Origin: Cunninghamia lanceolata
Taxonomy: Eukaryota > Streptophyta > Pinopsida > Cupressales > Cupressaceae
NCBI GenBank assembly: GCA_027924645.1
Contig: BSBN01000140.1
Span: forward strand, 7,942,501 to 8,006,500
DNA length: 64,000 bases
Reading direction: 5' to 3'
The notes below the pieces were generated by a model, which had not been told where the DNA came from, did not search any database, and worked only from the letters and a program-made list of their open reading frames with translations. Shown piece by piece: positions 34,301 through 44,600 of the stretch. Position 1 is the first letter of the stretch, and each line of letters begins with the position of its first letter. A program made the translations under genes and the position numbers.

Positions 34301-35076
34301 ACAATTTCCCAGTCCAATATGTGTATAAGGCTGAAAGTTGGCAAGGAAGTGAGGAGATTATTAGGCGACAGGAGGATGCAGCAGCAACGGTCGTTAAATG
34401 TGTAGAGGATACAACGATGGAACCAATGCTAGGAATAAAGGATAATAAAATCTCTCTCCAGGAGTCATGTGATGATTGTTGCAGGTTAATAGAAGCAGAC
34501 TCCACACTGGACGATAACTGTGGGTCATCTGATGAACAATTTTTGAAAGAAGAGGGTACAGAGGATCATGTAGCTGCTGTGCACAATCAGACATCACCCC
34601 CATACCATGTTGAAAATAAAACAGGGGAGTATTCCTATCAATCAAAAGATGTCATCCCACTTTTACTCTCAAGTGATTTAGAAATGATTAATTTCTGTAT
34701 GTCAGATTATGATGATGACGATACTTACTTAAGTGCTGATGTGCAGGAAACTAATGAGAACATTGAGAGATGTGCTAAATTTGAGGATAAACTGAACATC
34801 CAGAATGAAGGAACAAAGCTGGATGAAGATGAAGAAATGATACATCTAGAGTCATTCATCTTTCAACTTGAAAAAGGACTAGACATAGAGCTGGGTAATG
34901 AAAATACAGAGCTAAATGAAGAGCCAGCTATCAATAAACAAGTGTGTTCCACAGAGCTAAAGGCACATCAGGTTGTCTCTTTCCTTTCCTTAGTAAACAA
35001 TGATAAATGCTATTTTGATTATGGAAGTTCAAGAGATAAGACATGCATATGGATTAATCATAAACCTGATGAGTAG
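31363..35076 (+). CDS. Gag-retropepsin protein with acidic tail (up to 1,237 aa)
   Basis: An open frame runs from 31324. The natural start is uncertain: 31363 is GTG (VTRSRSSSGD in reading, perhaps a lost ATG), and the first ATG is 31654 (MAYFDV), leaving 1,140 aa. Order: Ser/Pro/Asn-rich N terminus; Ty3/gypsy gag, residues about 105-270 (ASSWYVNLPN, SRFRGPIDPCALY); short coiled coil about 365-391; Gln/Asn-rich segment about 390-475; a knuckle-like C-X2-H-X4-H-X4-C near 502-516; retropepsin-like region about 765-900 with D-S-S-A near 784 instead of D-S/T-G-A, and LLSRDWSKTLNGY; then some 300 acidic residues to the stop. No RT, RNase H or integrase. It should form particles that package the element's RNA. 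Whether the protease works with Ser in place of Gly is open. Confidence 0.85.
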   Translation: MTRSRSSSGDIFVQLPDTRRSKSPLIWNPKISQAGSSSGTPPGSPFNIRSIISPDRSLFRSLNLGSGTSGGLNPPLNPNPPINPGISASSSQAQTPAMAYFDVNSPIFFNDYHDMPKNPEKICPKYQLHQDPEDHIRIFKEACFRAMLEHEDVVCRLFPYTFNEQASSWYVNLPNSYISSWALMEEAFLSRFRGPIDPCALYHKLAAIKRGEGELIDNFNDRFQKAYSRLAAPYTIADAPLLAMYYAALDPLTAMFVKRKPDIDSVSKAYKEAASVNQEMRHTAYSPFGGNFGVQNQAHPWNGVPVQHAPLINPVPSYTPVYNPTPIQAITPYTTSTSNNSQNNGQPFFQLPRDVTVAKAQDDREDIKEITAHLKRLTTEVTQLRNENLYGRSNQNYNPPQGHNQGQNQNYSLNQNQQYNQNQNYNQHQGPSQGQPMQNRGPVIDNRTWGNNNKNQNQPRPPKTWNTGPNNGTLASPFENTDNHGAKQITNIQMANTAPKNWCRFHNTNAHAEHDCPQFHLAASIFNVDVQPPTSEFLIPKGNEVVPSEYDTALVLETFTFATAEEREDELLEDEPYYCESLCPESAFVLNAFQFPFEYENEILNETEEVQAFQQTNKSHTYNLRNNPRPGGPFTTSTPPNNINTPPDQNASNNPAILKASQHTNNGTTVQKDQTSKTEAVETTRLMNYLSEEIKKMKVSIPLNELLKTPGIRNAFLKSLDTSITNMVSADITVPSSDSPPKEKGKKVEQPSNTNVVIHADKRDTQPFLLTVRLCGKNIHNCMVDSSASANVMPLGICKTLGLTPTKSAKVVTQLDKTEVSVIGELMNIQVQLASDPRVSQIIDIQVVDIPVNYGMLLSRDWSKTLNGYMATDFSHMWLPWRGIPNQIRIGAEPRMKHMITEYNRTNEILYAAVEPGVYRVTNNGMQIEEVMMLNSRKKCVSNRTALFIKSDGNSSDEENNAIDRFGHDIRQEVEECVTYNFPVQYVYKAESWQGSEEIIRRQEDAAATVVKCVEDTTMEPMLGIKDNKISLQESCDDCCRLIEADSTLDDNCGSSDEQFLKEEGTEDHVAAVHNQTSPPYHVENKTGEYSYQSKDVIPLLLSSDLEMINFCMSDYDDDDTYLSADVQETNENIERCAKFEDKLNIQNEGTKLDEDEEMIHLESFIFQLEKGLDIELGNENTELNEEPAINKQVCSTELKAHQVVSFLSLVNNDKCYFDYGSSRDKTCIWINHKPDE

Positions 35077-36266
35077 CCTCAGTTACTAGTTAAGAGCTAT
35101 TCTGATAAACACAATGAATCTAGAATATCAGAATTTTTTTCAGAATTCAAAGATAAATCTGCTAGGATGAGAACCATCACCAGTACCCTGTTACTCCTGC
35201 ACAACCTAAAGAAATATGCAAGTAGGAGTGTTCTTGGGTCTTTTTTCCTGGGTTTCAGTTTGCCTTGGAGAGGCTGGTATATAGTCTGATGGGGTAGTTG
35301 TTCTTCTTTTTGTGGTCTTCTTTTGCTGTTTTCTTCTTAGGTTAGTTGTTTGTATAGCTTGTTTTTTTTGCTTTTTGTTTCTGTCTGTTTGTACAGTTTT
35401 TTCTTTTGCTGTGTTGTTTGTACAGCCTGTTTGCTTGGTCTGTTTGTTGTCTCCTCAGCAAGGGTCTTTATTTTACTGTAGAGTATTAAGGAGCAGAACT
35501 AGCAACCATTCAAAATAGTATATAATTTAGGATATTCAGGTTAACCATTTGCAATTTACACATAACTTGTCACTGTCATGAATGTAGAGAGTTGTTCATC
35601 TTCTGAAGTTTCGTATTCAATAAATGTGATTGAGAATTCGAAGCAGGTTTCTCACGATGACACACCTAAAATCCTTGGGTTTGTTGAACCTACCAGTGTA
35701 GATATTAGGTGAAAAATCAGAGGTCACCCTTGCTACCATTACAATTCTCAGCTTAATTTCAGCAAGTGTCCACTCCTTGCATCATCATGAAGTTACAAAT
35801 TGCTATATCTTATGAAATCTTTCAAAATTAGAAAACAAATAAATAAATAAATAAATAAATAAAGCGGATTATACTGAAAATCCAGATTAAGCCATCTAAG
35901 TAACTCTACCGGGGCTATGGACGCTCGCTGGCAGTGGGGCTCTACTTAGGAGAATTGTAACGATAACCTTGCCGGGGCTATAGACGCTCGCTGGCAGCAA
36001 GGCTCTATCCGGTCGGCTATGAGGGAATATCCTCACCTACGTAGGCTAATGTCAGTCACTGGTTTGTTCAACCGATCTTCAAGATGAGGATAATTAATCA
36101 CATGCACACAACTAAACTGAAAATGGAAATTCATGCATCTTTATTGAACACTTTGAGTCTCAAGCTGAATAGTAATTTGCAGGAAAAGATAGTTGGAAGT
36201 TATGAGTTCATTTCATCTAGTTTCCTTGAACACTCTAAATTTAATTGTTTTGTTTTGGTTGCTAGT
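35077..36266 (+). other. 3' non-coding region of the giant-LTR element
   Basis: 1.2 kb between the stop and the 3' LTR. It has a T-rich run (35300-35460), an AAATA microsatellite (about 35838-35863), the paired hairpins (35904-36002), and no RT or integrase remains. The bases just before the 3' LTR (TTGTTTTGGTTGCTAG) are not a polypurine tract, which is unusual for an LTR element. Confidence 0.6.
35904..36002 (+). ncRNA. Two tandem covarying stem-loops in the element RNA
   Basis: Copy 1 pairs CTCTAC (35904-35909) with GTGGGG (35934-35939); copy 2 pairs CCTTGC (35967-35972) with GCAAGG (35997-36002). The 24-nt loops are identical except for one base (CTATGGACGC against CTATAGACGC), and the period is 63 nt. 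Between copies the stem changes at four of six pairs: two are full compensatory changes (U-A to C-G, G-C to A-U) and two are Watson-Crick to G-U. A conserved loop on a covarying stem is what a selected RNA structure looks like. A packaging, dimerisation or export role is inference. Confidence 0.6.
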
Positions 36267-39200
36267 TGTTGTGATGTTCACAACACGCCCCATTTTGCTC
36301 CTTAGCAAAACGAGGACCCCTGCTGATGTCTTGCTTTTTGTTTCTGCTTGTGTTTTTTTTGCTTTCTGGCGGTCTGGTAAAAATGAAGGTCAAGTGCATC
36401 ATCATCATGATATATGATAAGGTAGGTCATCATCATGAGGTCTGTTTGTCAAAGTTCATATTTTGTTTCTGTGACCTCATATTTTGAAAGAGCTTGAAAT
36501 TTCATGCAGGTTTGCCTTTTACTTCACTTGAAAATTCGACCATATGTGAAAGTTATGCACGGTCAAAGTCTTGGTCAAACCTGATATTCGCAGGAGCATC
36601 ATCATTTTATTTATTTATTTTTTTTTTATTCTAAGTCATGTTGACAGGATCATCATGATCTTCGCATTATGCAGCATCATGATATCTTTTAGGAAGGTTA
36701 TATTATAAACTCGGTTTTGCTGAAGAGCATCATCATCATCATATTTAAACCCCCCCCCGATAATATCCTGAGGTCCAATTATCATGATGACATTAACTTT
36801 AAGTCGAGGTAAGTTCCCCCCGTCGAGCGGCCTTTGTATCGCGAGCATCATCATGATATCCTTGCATCGCCTGATCTTAAAATATCATGCTGATGGTATA
36901 GGATCACCCTGACTTAACAAAATCACCTTCGGCATATTTACATGCGCACGTTCAAAACCTATTGGAGGGTCATCATCATGATATTTGCTGGCATTCGAAA
37001 TATGATCATGACGACGACTTCATATCCTCCTGGTCTCCCTTTCGCAAGGCCGTCATCATGATATTTGCTGAACTTTGAAATATGATGATGACGACTTCTT
37101 GATCATCATCCTGATCTTTCACAGAACATTCTCTGAAATTCGCTAAGTAATGAAGACATCATCATGATAATTTCGAAGGAGGATCATCATCTTCATATCC
37201 TCCTGATATCCGTTTGCCGAAACATCATGATGATCAGCCTATCTATTAAGAAGGGTTCGATATTGCATTTCTTAAACAGCATCATCATATTTTGTAATAT
37301 CACCCTAGCCGAAATATCATGATGACCAACTTATCCTTGTGCTTCGAAGACAAAATATCATGATGACGTCATCATGATAAATCGATGAGAAGTAAATATC
37401 CTGATGATCAGCATCATCATATTTTACAATATCACCCTAGCGCGAATATGATGATGACGTCATCATCATTCTTTATCCTGTCCTGATTGTCAAGATCATC
37501 ATGATCTTGTTTGTTCGCCCGATATTTCGCCAAGTCCTCCTGCCGAAAATGCAACCTTTTGAGAACATCCTGATCATCATCATCATCATATTTTTATCCT
37601 GATCATGATCATGATCATAACATTTTCCCTTCGGCAGGATTTTTTCTCAAACATGATCCGGTTGGCGAAATATCATGATGACGTCATGTTTCAAGCTTAG
37701 CGAAGGCTCCGAATATGACGATGACGTCATCCCGATCTGAATAACGAAAAAACAAATATCCTCCTAATGGTCATCATCATCATTTTTCCTTCGAGCAGGA
37801 TATATTTTCCAAGCCCGATCCGGTTCCCGATTATCATGATGATGACGTCCTTTTCCCAGTTCAACATACGCCCCAAATATGATGATGATCTTCATCATGC
37901 TGATTTTCTCGAGAGGGTTACCTTGGCCGCGAAAGGATCATATTCACTTCATCATCCTGATCATGCTCCTTAGGTGACCCGATATCAAATATCCCCCTGA
38001 TCTTAACCGAATATCATGATGACGTCATCCTTAGCATCTCAATGAAGCCCGAATATCATGATGACGTCACCATCATCTTCCTCTCCTCGACAGCATGATT
38101 ATATTCGCATCCTCCTATTCTTCTTCAACATGATGATGATGATGTTGTTCTTTTCTCCAATATGCAGAGGCGAATCATCATGATGACATTCATCTGAACC
38201 TTCAGGAGGGAATACTGTTTCCAGAATATCATGATGATGAGGTATATCGACCAACTTGTTTTTTTTGACGCACCGACTACGAGTATCATGCCGATGGGCG
38301 GGAAATGAAGCGGTGGAGTTTTGAAGTGTTTTTTTTGGTGCCTCTGACATTTTTTCAGTCAGCGATGGTTGACCCATCAATTTTGAGCAGCTTGGGCGCA
38401 TTTTTGACGCGTTTTGAGCGGATTCTAGATCTGATTTCCATGATCTTGCGCAGTCACTTGGATTTAAACGCTTATTCTAGTTTCCTGCTGTTTTTTGTCA
38501 TAAATGGAATACTTATTACTGGTCTTGTCTTGCAGGCTTGCAGTTGAGGAAACAGCTGGAAAGTCAATACAGTGACCTCATGGAGGCAGAAGATCAGATC
38601 TCAGGAGCAAGAAGATAGAGATGAAATGCAAAAGTCAAAGCCATTCAAGTGAAGAGGAAGGTCGCAGCTGAAGATATTATTGCAAAAGACAGACAGAAGT
38701 TATTGCCCAGCTGCTGGAACTTCTCAGAAGGGGCAATATTTCGCCCAGATTTGACCACAGCTCTGAGATATTTTTGAGAACTGGTTCACCTGCATTTATT
38801 GCTGTAACTAGAGGTTTGAACCAGGGGTTCAGTTAGGTTTTTTGCTGTAGTGAGGACAATCAGAATGTTATATATTGTGCCTCTCTACACTGTAATACTT
38901 TACAACAGGGGCTACATAACAGAGATTCTAGGAAAACACAGCAGTTAGCTTAGCATAGTTTAGAAGTAGAAGAAGGAGGTCACCTGTTTGTCTGTAGTAA
39001 GGTGCGCATGGAATGTCTGGCTGCCTTACTGTATCTGTAAAGCTTGTAAGTTCTCTGTAGTATGATCAATGAAACTAAGAGTCATTCTTACATTGTAAAT
39101 CATGTATGGCTATTCATTTCTAATGCAATAGAATCTGGAGTTCTGCATCTATCTTCTGAGTGTTCTCCTGCTCTTCTTTGTGTTTTGAAATATCTTCTTT

Positions 39201-39807
39201 GAGAGCTTGCAATTTTAAATGTATGTTTGTGAAAATGCTCAGGACTTACATTTAAGGTTTTTACTGTGGATTTGATCAGATTACTGTGGTATTTACATAG
39301 TGGATAACAGAAACACTTAGATCCTTCGGTAGATTAGATGAAGTATAGATTAGATCTCTCTAACTTTTCCCAACCCATCTGAAATATCTAGCTGAAAACG
39401 TAGAAATCCAAAGGAAATTGTCTCAAATTTGAAGAAGCATGATAACAGAGTCTAAGTAGACAGTTTCCATAAGTACATGAAGAAGGAAGCTGCATAAATC
39501 AAAGAAAAACATCTGAAACTTGCAGCACAGTAGCACCTTTATGCAAAGGAATGAAAAGCATTGACATACCTCATGACCTTTTTGCATATTCTTAGGCCAG
39601 TAAACCACAAAACAAACCTAAACTACGTAAGGCCCCTTGAACATTACAGCTTCACATTGACCAACTGAACTTGACCAACCGAACCATTGTAGACTTGGGA
39701 TTAGTTGAATCACCAAATGATTCCTTCTTGTCTTTCAAGTATAGTTTCAGTTCATGTCATGTGAATTTTAACTTATTGTTATGATTGCATCAAAACAGTC
39801 ATCAACA
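36267..39807 (+). repeat. 3' LTR (3,541 bp) of the giant-LTR element
   Basis: Near-identical to 27749-31291. Most differences are C/T or G/A at CpG, for example TGACGTCA near 37456 where the 5' LTR has TGACATCA, so this copy keeps six perfect palindromes against five. It is followed by the GGTAC duplication. Confidence 0.9.
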
Positions 39808-39876
39808 GGTACCTCACCAAGCTTACAGCCGAGACCCATTTTTCATAAACTCACCTAAGCTATGCTCAAGGGGGGG

Positions 39877-40193
39877 TTTTGGTGTATACCTTTAATCCTA
39901 GGCATATACACATTGGCATTTAATCATACTTAGGTGTTTTAACCATATGTTACTTTGAACATGGCAACATAGTTTGTCATTTTGGAGAGTTGTCGACTTG
40001 CATTGACACCTTGTACTATCTTTGTGGGTGGTTACTCGCCACAACTTCATGTAGAGGTGGCCTATCCTCATTTTGTGGAGATTCGGGTACTCACACTTGC
40101 CTATTTATATTTTCATCTTTGTTAATACAATTAGGATAATTCATTGCAATCTCATGTGCTTATTTGTCTACTCCATGATCTTGGTTTTCTACA
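39877..40193 (+). repeat. 3' LTR of element B
   Basis: 317 bp. It begins TTTTGGTGTATACC directly after AAGGGGGGG and ends GGTTTTCTACA. It matches the 5' LTR at 25145-25463 with scattered substitutions, more than separate the LTRs of the element nested within it. That order of ages fits the nesting. Confidence 0.8.
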
Positions 40194-40220
40194 CATCTAA
40201 TGATGGAGTCTGCATTGGAC
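40194..40220 (-). pseudogene. 27-bp scrap of Copia H integrase between two insertions
   Basis: Minus strand encodes the start of the integrase core: joined to 47484 onward it reads VHTNLCGPMQTPSLD in one frame. It includes the duplicated target of element B at its left end (CATCT, 40194-40198) and of the plus-strand Copia at its right end (TGGAC, 40216-40220). Confidence 0.8.
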
Positions 40221-41640
40221 TATTGTAAATATATGCCTAATCAGTGTTGTCATTAGCATCAATTGTATCTTATTCTATTGCTGGTTTAGATGACTTGTAT
40301 GTTGAGGATATTGAGAAAATTAGCCTCTCTGGACAATACAAGTAACATATCTCTCTATCAGAGATAGTGAAGACAATGTAGTTCAGTGAAGTATATTGCT
40401 CCGCATTCCTGGTAAGATGAAGATTAGAGTCTGTGGTTTAAAGGGTTTATAGAGGATTGTCTGAAGTTGCTCTAGTCAAGATTCGAGAGGTCCACATGGA
40501 GAATTGGCGAAGTTATGGCCATTTGAGAAGAACCAAGTTTTGCAGTTGGTCAGATGTGGCATAGTGATAGAAATTTGGTCTGGATTGATCTGCATTGGAA
40601 TATTATGATATGCGGATCTAGAGGTGTGTTTAGGATATCAATGTGTATCCTCAACTCAAGTGGTTGGTGGTTTGGAGATCCACAATCAATCTTTCTAGTG
40701 TGACAGTCATGACAATTGGTGTTCTTGAGTTCTTGTATGAAGGTGCAAATGCTTCTGGTGATCTAAGGTGGTGCAATTGTTCTTGTTGATTTCATTGTAC
40801 TTGTGGTGGTCTCAGAAATAGGTACTTGTTGTGTTGGTGGTCCGCATTGAGGATTGAGCTCGTGGATGAAGATTTCTCCTTAGGTATTGTTGTTCTTTCT
40901 AGTCTTGGCCGATCGAATGCATGGTGCATGTTGCGGATAATCTAAGAGAAGTTTAATGGAGTGTGGTGTGATGTTCAAGGAAGATTTGAGTCCCAGTTAT
41001 GTTTGGCTGATAGTGTAGTGATTTGTATATAGCATTTTAAGTCTTGTGATTGTAATTTCTTGTAATGCCTATCTTGGAGAATGTTCCAAATAGATGATTG
41101 TTTGGTTGACTTTGATGTTCATTCCAAAGTTGATGACTTGTATAAATAAGTGTTGTGAAGTTGTGGAAATGTGTGGATATGAGAGAAGATTCAGATGTAG
41201 CAAGGAAGTGAGTGGGGGCAGAGCAGAGGAGTTGTACGCTTCAATGGAACTGAATCTTACATGAAGAAGATGCTATTTCTCAGTTCAACCTTTCAATGTT
41301 AACCTTGTGAATATTCTTGTAGGTAGTGAGCCTCTTTTGAGTAGTGAGCTCTGGGAAGTGCACTCGAAGGCAAGTGCCTTACCGTTTTCTATTCTTTTAG
41401 CAAAGAATCAATCTTTTGGGTTAACCCCCACAGTGGTTTTTCCCTTAACCAAGTTTCCATGTAAAAATACTAGTGTTATGTGTGTTGATTATGTTTATGC
41501 TCATGTGTTGTTGATTCATGCTTTCATAGTTATATCTTTAATTTGTTAATAAGTGGTAAAGAAGATTAAATGCAGCAAAAGATAAAAGTTTTGTGACAAC
41601 TAATTCACCCCCCTCTTAGTTGTCTGCCCTAATTTCAACA
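40221..41640 (+). repeat. 5' LTR of the plus-strand Copia element
   Basis: 1,420 bp, starting TATTGTAAATATATGCC (TG lost to TA) and ending CCTAATTTCAACA. A TATA box, TATAAATAAG (41141-41150), is also present in the 3' LTR (46977-46986), so U3 lies to its left and transcription probably starts some 30 bases to its right. Confidence 0.85.
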
Positions 41641-41696
41641 ATTGGTATCAAAGTTGGTTCCTCTAAAAGAAGCTTGATCCCCTGAGAAGATCTAGG

Positions 41697-44600
41697 ATGT
41701 CGACTTACAAGAAGGATAGTCCAAGATTTGATGGAACAAATTACTCTCTTTGGAAGAGTCGCATGGAGTGCCATTTGCAATGCATGGATGATGCTTATTG
41801 GTTGATAACAAAGGATGAGTATGAGCCTTTGAAGAAAGGTCCTTCAACTCAAGATGAACTCAAAGATGCTGAAAACAACATTTGAGCTAAAGGTTATTTG
41901 TTGAGTGCCCTGACCGATAATGAAATGACAAATGTCCTGGAATTGAAAACTGCTCATGAAATATGGAAGAACTTGGAAACTCTATATGAAGGTGATGAAT
42001 ATGTCAAATGTGCTAAGTTGCAAAACTTGAAGGGTAGATACAAAAATTTGAGGATAAGTGAAGATGAAAACATCACTTCCTACATGTAAAAGGTGAACAA
42101 ACTTATGTGCAGTATCAGGTGTGCTGGTGGAAAACTAGAAAAATCAGAGATTGTTGGCAAGGTACTCAGATCTTTAATTTCTTCATAGAAGCATAGAGTT
42201 GCTACTATTGAAGAGATCAGGACTATGACAACTGTTACAAGGGATTAGTTGGTTGGCAAGCTTTCAGCATTTGAAATGAGTGAGTTTGATGATTCTCTTC
42301 CTAAATCAAAATCTACTTTTAAGGCCTATGGTTCTGGGAAGCAAAGATTTGACCTGAGTGAAAGCTCTTCAAGAAGACTAACTAGATATGAGAAGACAAG
42401 GAAGGAACATGAAGAAGATGAAATGGAGCTTGAAGAACTTGAAGCCTTTTTTGCCAAAAGATTACCTAGAGGATAAGGTAAGTATGAAGGAAAGTCACCT
42501 TTCAAATGTTTTTCTTGCAATAAGATTGGTGATTTTGCTTCAAGATGTCCGGAGAGGGTTTCAAAGCTAAACCCTAATAGACTTAGGTTTTAGAAGAAAT
42601 GCTACTATGTCCAAGAAGTTGTTGATGAAGGACTTATAGATGATGAATCTAATAAGGGAAGTACCTCTGGAAATGAATGGGTGTTCATTGCTATCAAAGA
42701 AGAAGATTCAGTGCCTACTGAATCTGCTAGCTATGTGAATGTGGAAAGTGCCTTGGCTGCTCAAGTTGAAGAAAGGGATGAATGGGTGATTGACAGTGGA
42801 TGTTCTCATCATATGATAGGTGATAAGAGTAAATTTGTAAGTATGGAAAGATATGAAGGTGGAATTGTGAAGTTTGGAGACAATTCAGCTGGTATAATCT
42901 GTGGCAGAGGATCTATCTCTCTTGATGGTAAGAATAACACTAATGATGTTTTGTATGTAGAAGGGTTGAAGCATAATATTCTCACTATTGGATAGTTGGT
43001 TGACAAAGGGTAAGATCTCTGATTAAAGATGGGAAATCTAAAATCTTGGAAAGATTTGAAACTAAGATTACATCTGGTACACAGACTAGAGGTAATATCT
43101 CTCATTTAAGTAGTACTAGTAAGAGTTATTTAATTGCTCAGATTGACCAGAGTTGGTTGTGGCATAGGAGAATGTGTCATGTAAACTTTGATAACATTGT
43201 CAAGATAAGTACTACTCGGGTTGTGAGATCTTCTAGAGCTTGTAAAACCTGCTAATAGCATGTGTAAGGAATATTAGTTTGACAAACAGAGTAGAACTAC
43301 ATTCAAAAGTAAAGAACAATTTTCAAGTGGATTGTTAGAAATTGTGCACACTGATTTGTGTGGTCCTGCCAGAGTTAGGAGTTTGCAAGGAGATAGATAC
43401 TTTATGTCGCTGATTGATGATTACTCCTAGATGATGTGGGTCACTTTCTTGAGAAAGAAATCAGAGACTCTTGACAAAGTCAAGGTGTTCAAGGCTAGGG
43501 TAGAGAAGGAGATTGGTGTGAAGATAAAGTGTCTAAGATCTGACAGAGGTGGAGAGTTTACCTTCGATGAGTTTAATATATTTTGTGAAAAGCATGGAAT
43601 AAGAAGACAGTTATCTACTCCTAGGACTGCTTAGCATAATGGAGTTGTGGAAAGGAAAAATTAGACTATTCAAGAAGCTTCTAGAACCATGATAATGGAA
43701 GAAAATGTTCTACATGTCTACTGGAGAGAGGCTGTGAGTACTGTTGTCTACACTCTTAATAGGGTGCAGATCAAAGGTAACACTGGTAAAACCCCCTATG
43801 AACTATGGTTTGGTAATGCTCCTACTGTGAAATACTTTAAAAATGCTATATTAAAAGAGATGAAGATCTAGGCAAGTTTGATGCAAGGAGTGATGAAAGA
43901 ATATTTCTGGGCTATTCTAACCAAAGCAAGGCATACCGATGCTTTAACAAGAGATTGAAAAAGATTGTTGAAAGTGCTAATGTCAAGGTTGGTGAAAGCT
44001 AGAAGAGACCTTCCAAATTTTGCGGATATGAATCAGATGATCAAAAGGAAAGTTCTCAAACTTAGATTGCTCCGGAGAATCCAATGACTCAAGAAACTAG
44101 TGCAAATACCAAGGAACAAGTTCAAGAAAATCCCAAAACTCCCAAGTATGTGAGGTTGAATCATTTTGAAGATCAGATCATAGGAGATATAAATAAAGGT
44201 GTTCAAACTAGAAGAAAAATTGCTGAAGAACAAGAAGAGTATTGTTTAATTTTAAAGGTTGAACCAAAATCAGTGAATGAAGCTTGTAATGATGAAAGTT
44301 GGGTAAAAGAAATGGAAGAAGAACTAATGCAAATTGAAAAGAATCATACTTGGGATCTTGTTCCTAGACCTGAAAACAAAAATATAATTGGAACTAAATG
44401 GGTCTTTCGAAATAAGTTGAATGAAAATGGTGAAGTTATGAGAAAAAAGCAAGATTGGTGTGCAAAGGATATTCTCAGGTAGAGAGAATTGATTTTCAGG
44501 AAACTTTTTCTCTGGTGGCAAGAATCGAAGCAGTTAGATTATTTCTTGCCTTCGCTACTTACAAAGATTTTAAAGTTTACCAGATGGATGTCAAGTCAAC

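Larger units (their letters stand above)
27749..39807 (+). mobile_element. Giant-LTR gypsy-type element, gag-protease only (12 kb)
   Basis: Both ends are flanked by GGTAC (27744-27748 and 39808-39812). LTRs are 27749-31291 and 36267-39807, nearly identical, with TGTTG/CAACA ends. A primer site TGGCGCTAGAAGGAGGG (31298-31314) follows the 5' LTR after six bases. A single long frame encodes a gypsy gag, retropepsin-like domain and acidic tail; RT, RNase H and integrase are absent. It is non-autonomous but structurally complete and recent, resembling in plan the gag-only LTR elements known from plants. Its LTRs make up nearly 60% of its length, which is unusual. Confidence 0.9.
25145..40193 (+). 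mobile_element. LTR element B: gag-only, hosts the giant-LTR gypsy element
   Basis: 5' LTR 25145-25463, primer site TGGTATTAGAGC (25464-25475), one open gag-like frame, a conserved AGTTTTTTTCCCACAGGG block, polypurine tract (AAGGGGGGG, 39868-39876) and 3' LTR 39877-40193. Flanks are CATAT (25140-25144) and CATCT (40194-40198), one mismatch. Taking out the element and one copy joins the Copia H integrase in frame (SLD to GSIYF). Without the nested gypsy insertion it is only about 3 kb and has no PR, IN, RT or RNase H. Confidence 0.85.

Noticed and set aside
31332..34645. Minus-strand frames under the gag-protease gene
   Set aside because: They are shadows of the intact plus-strand frame.
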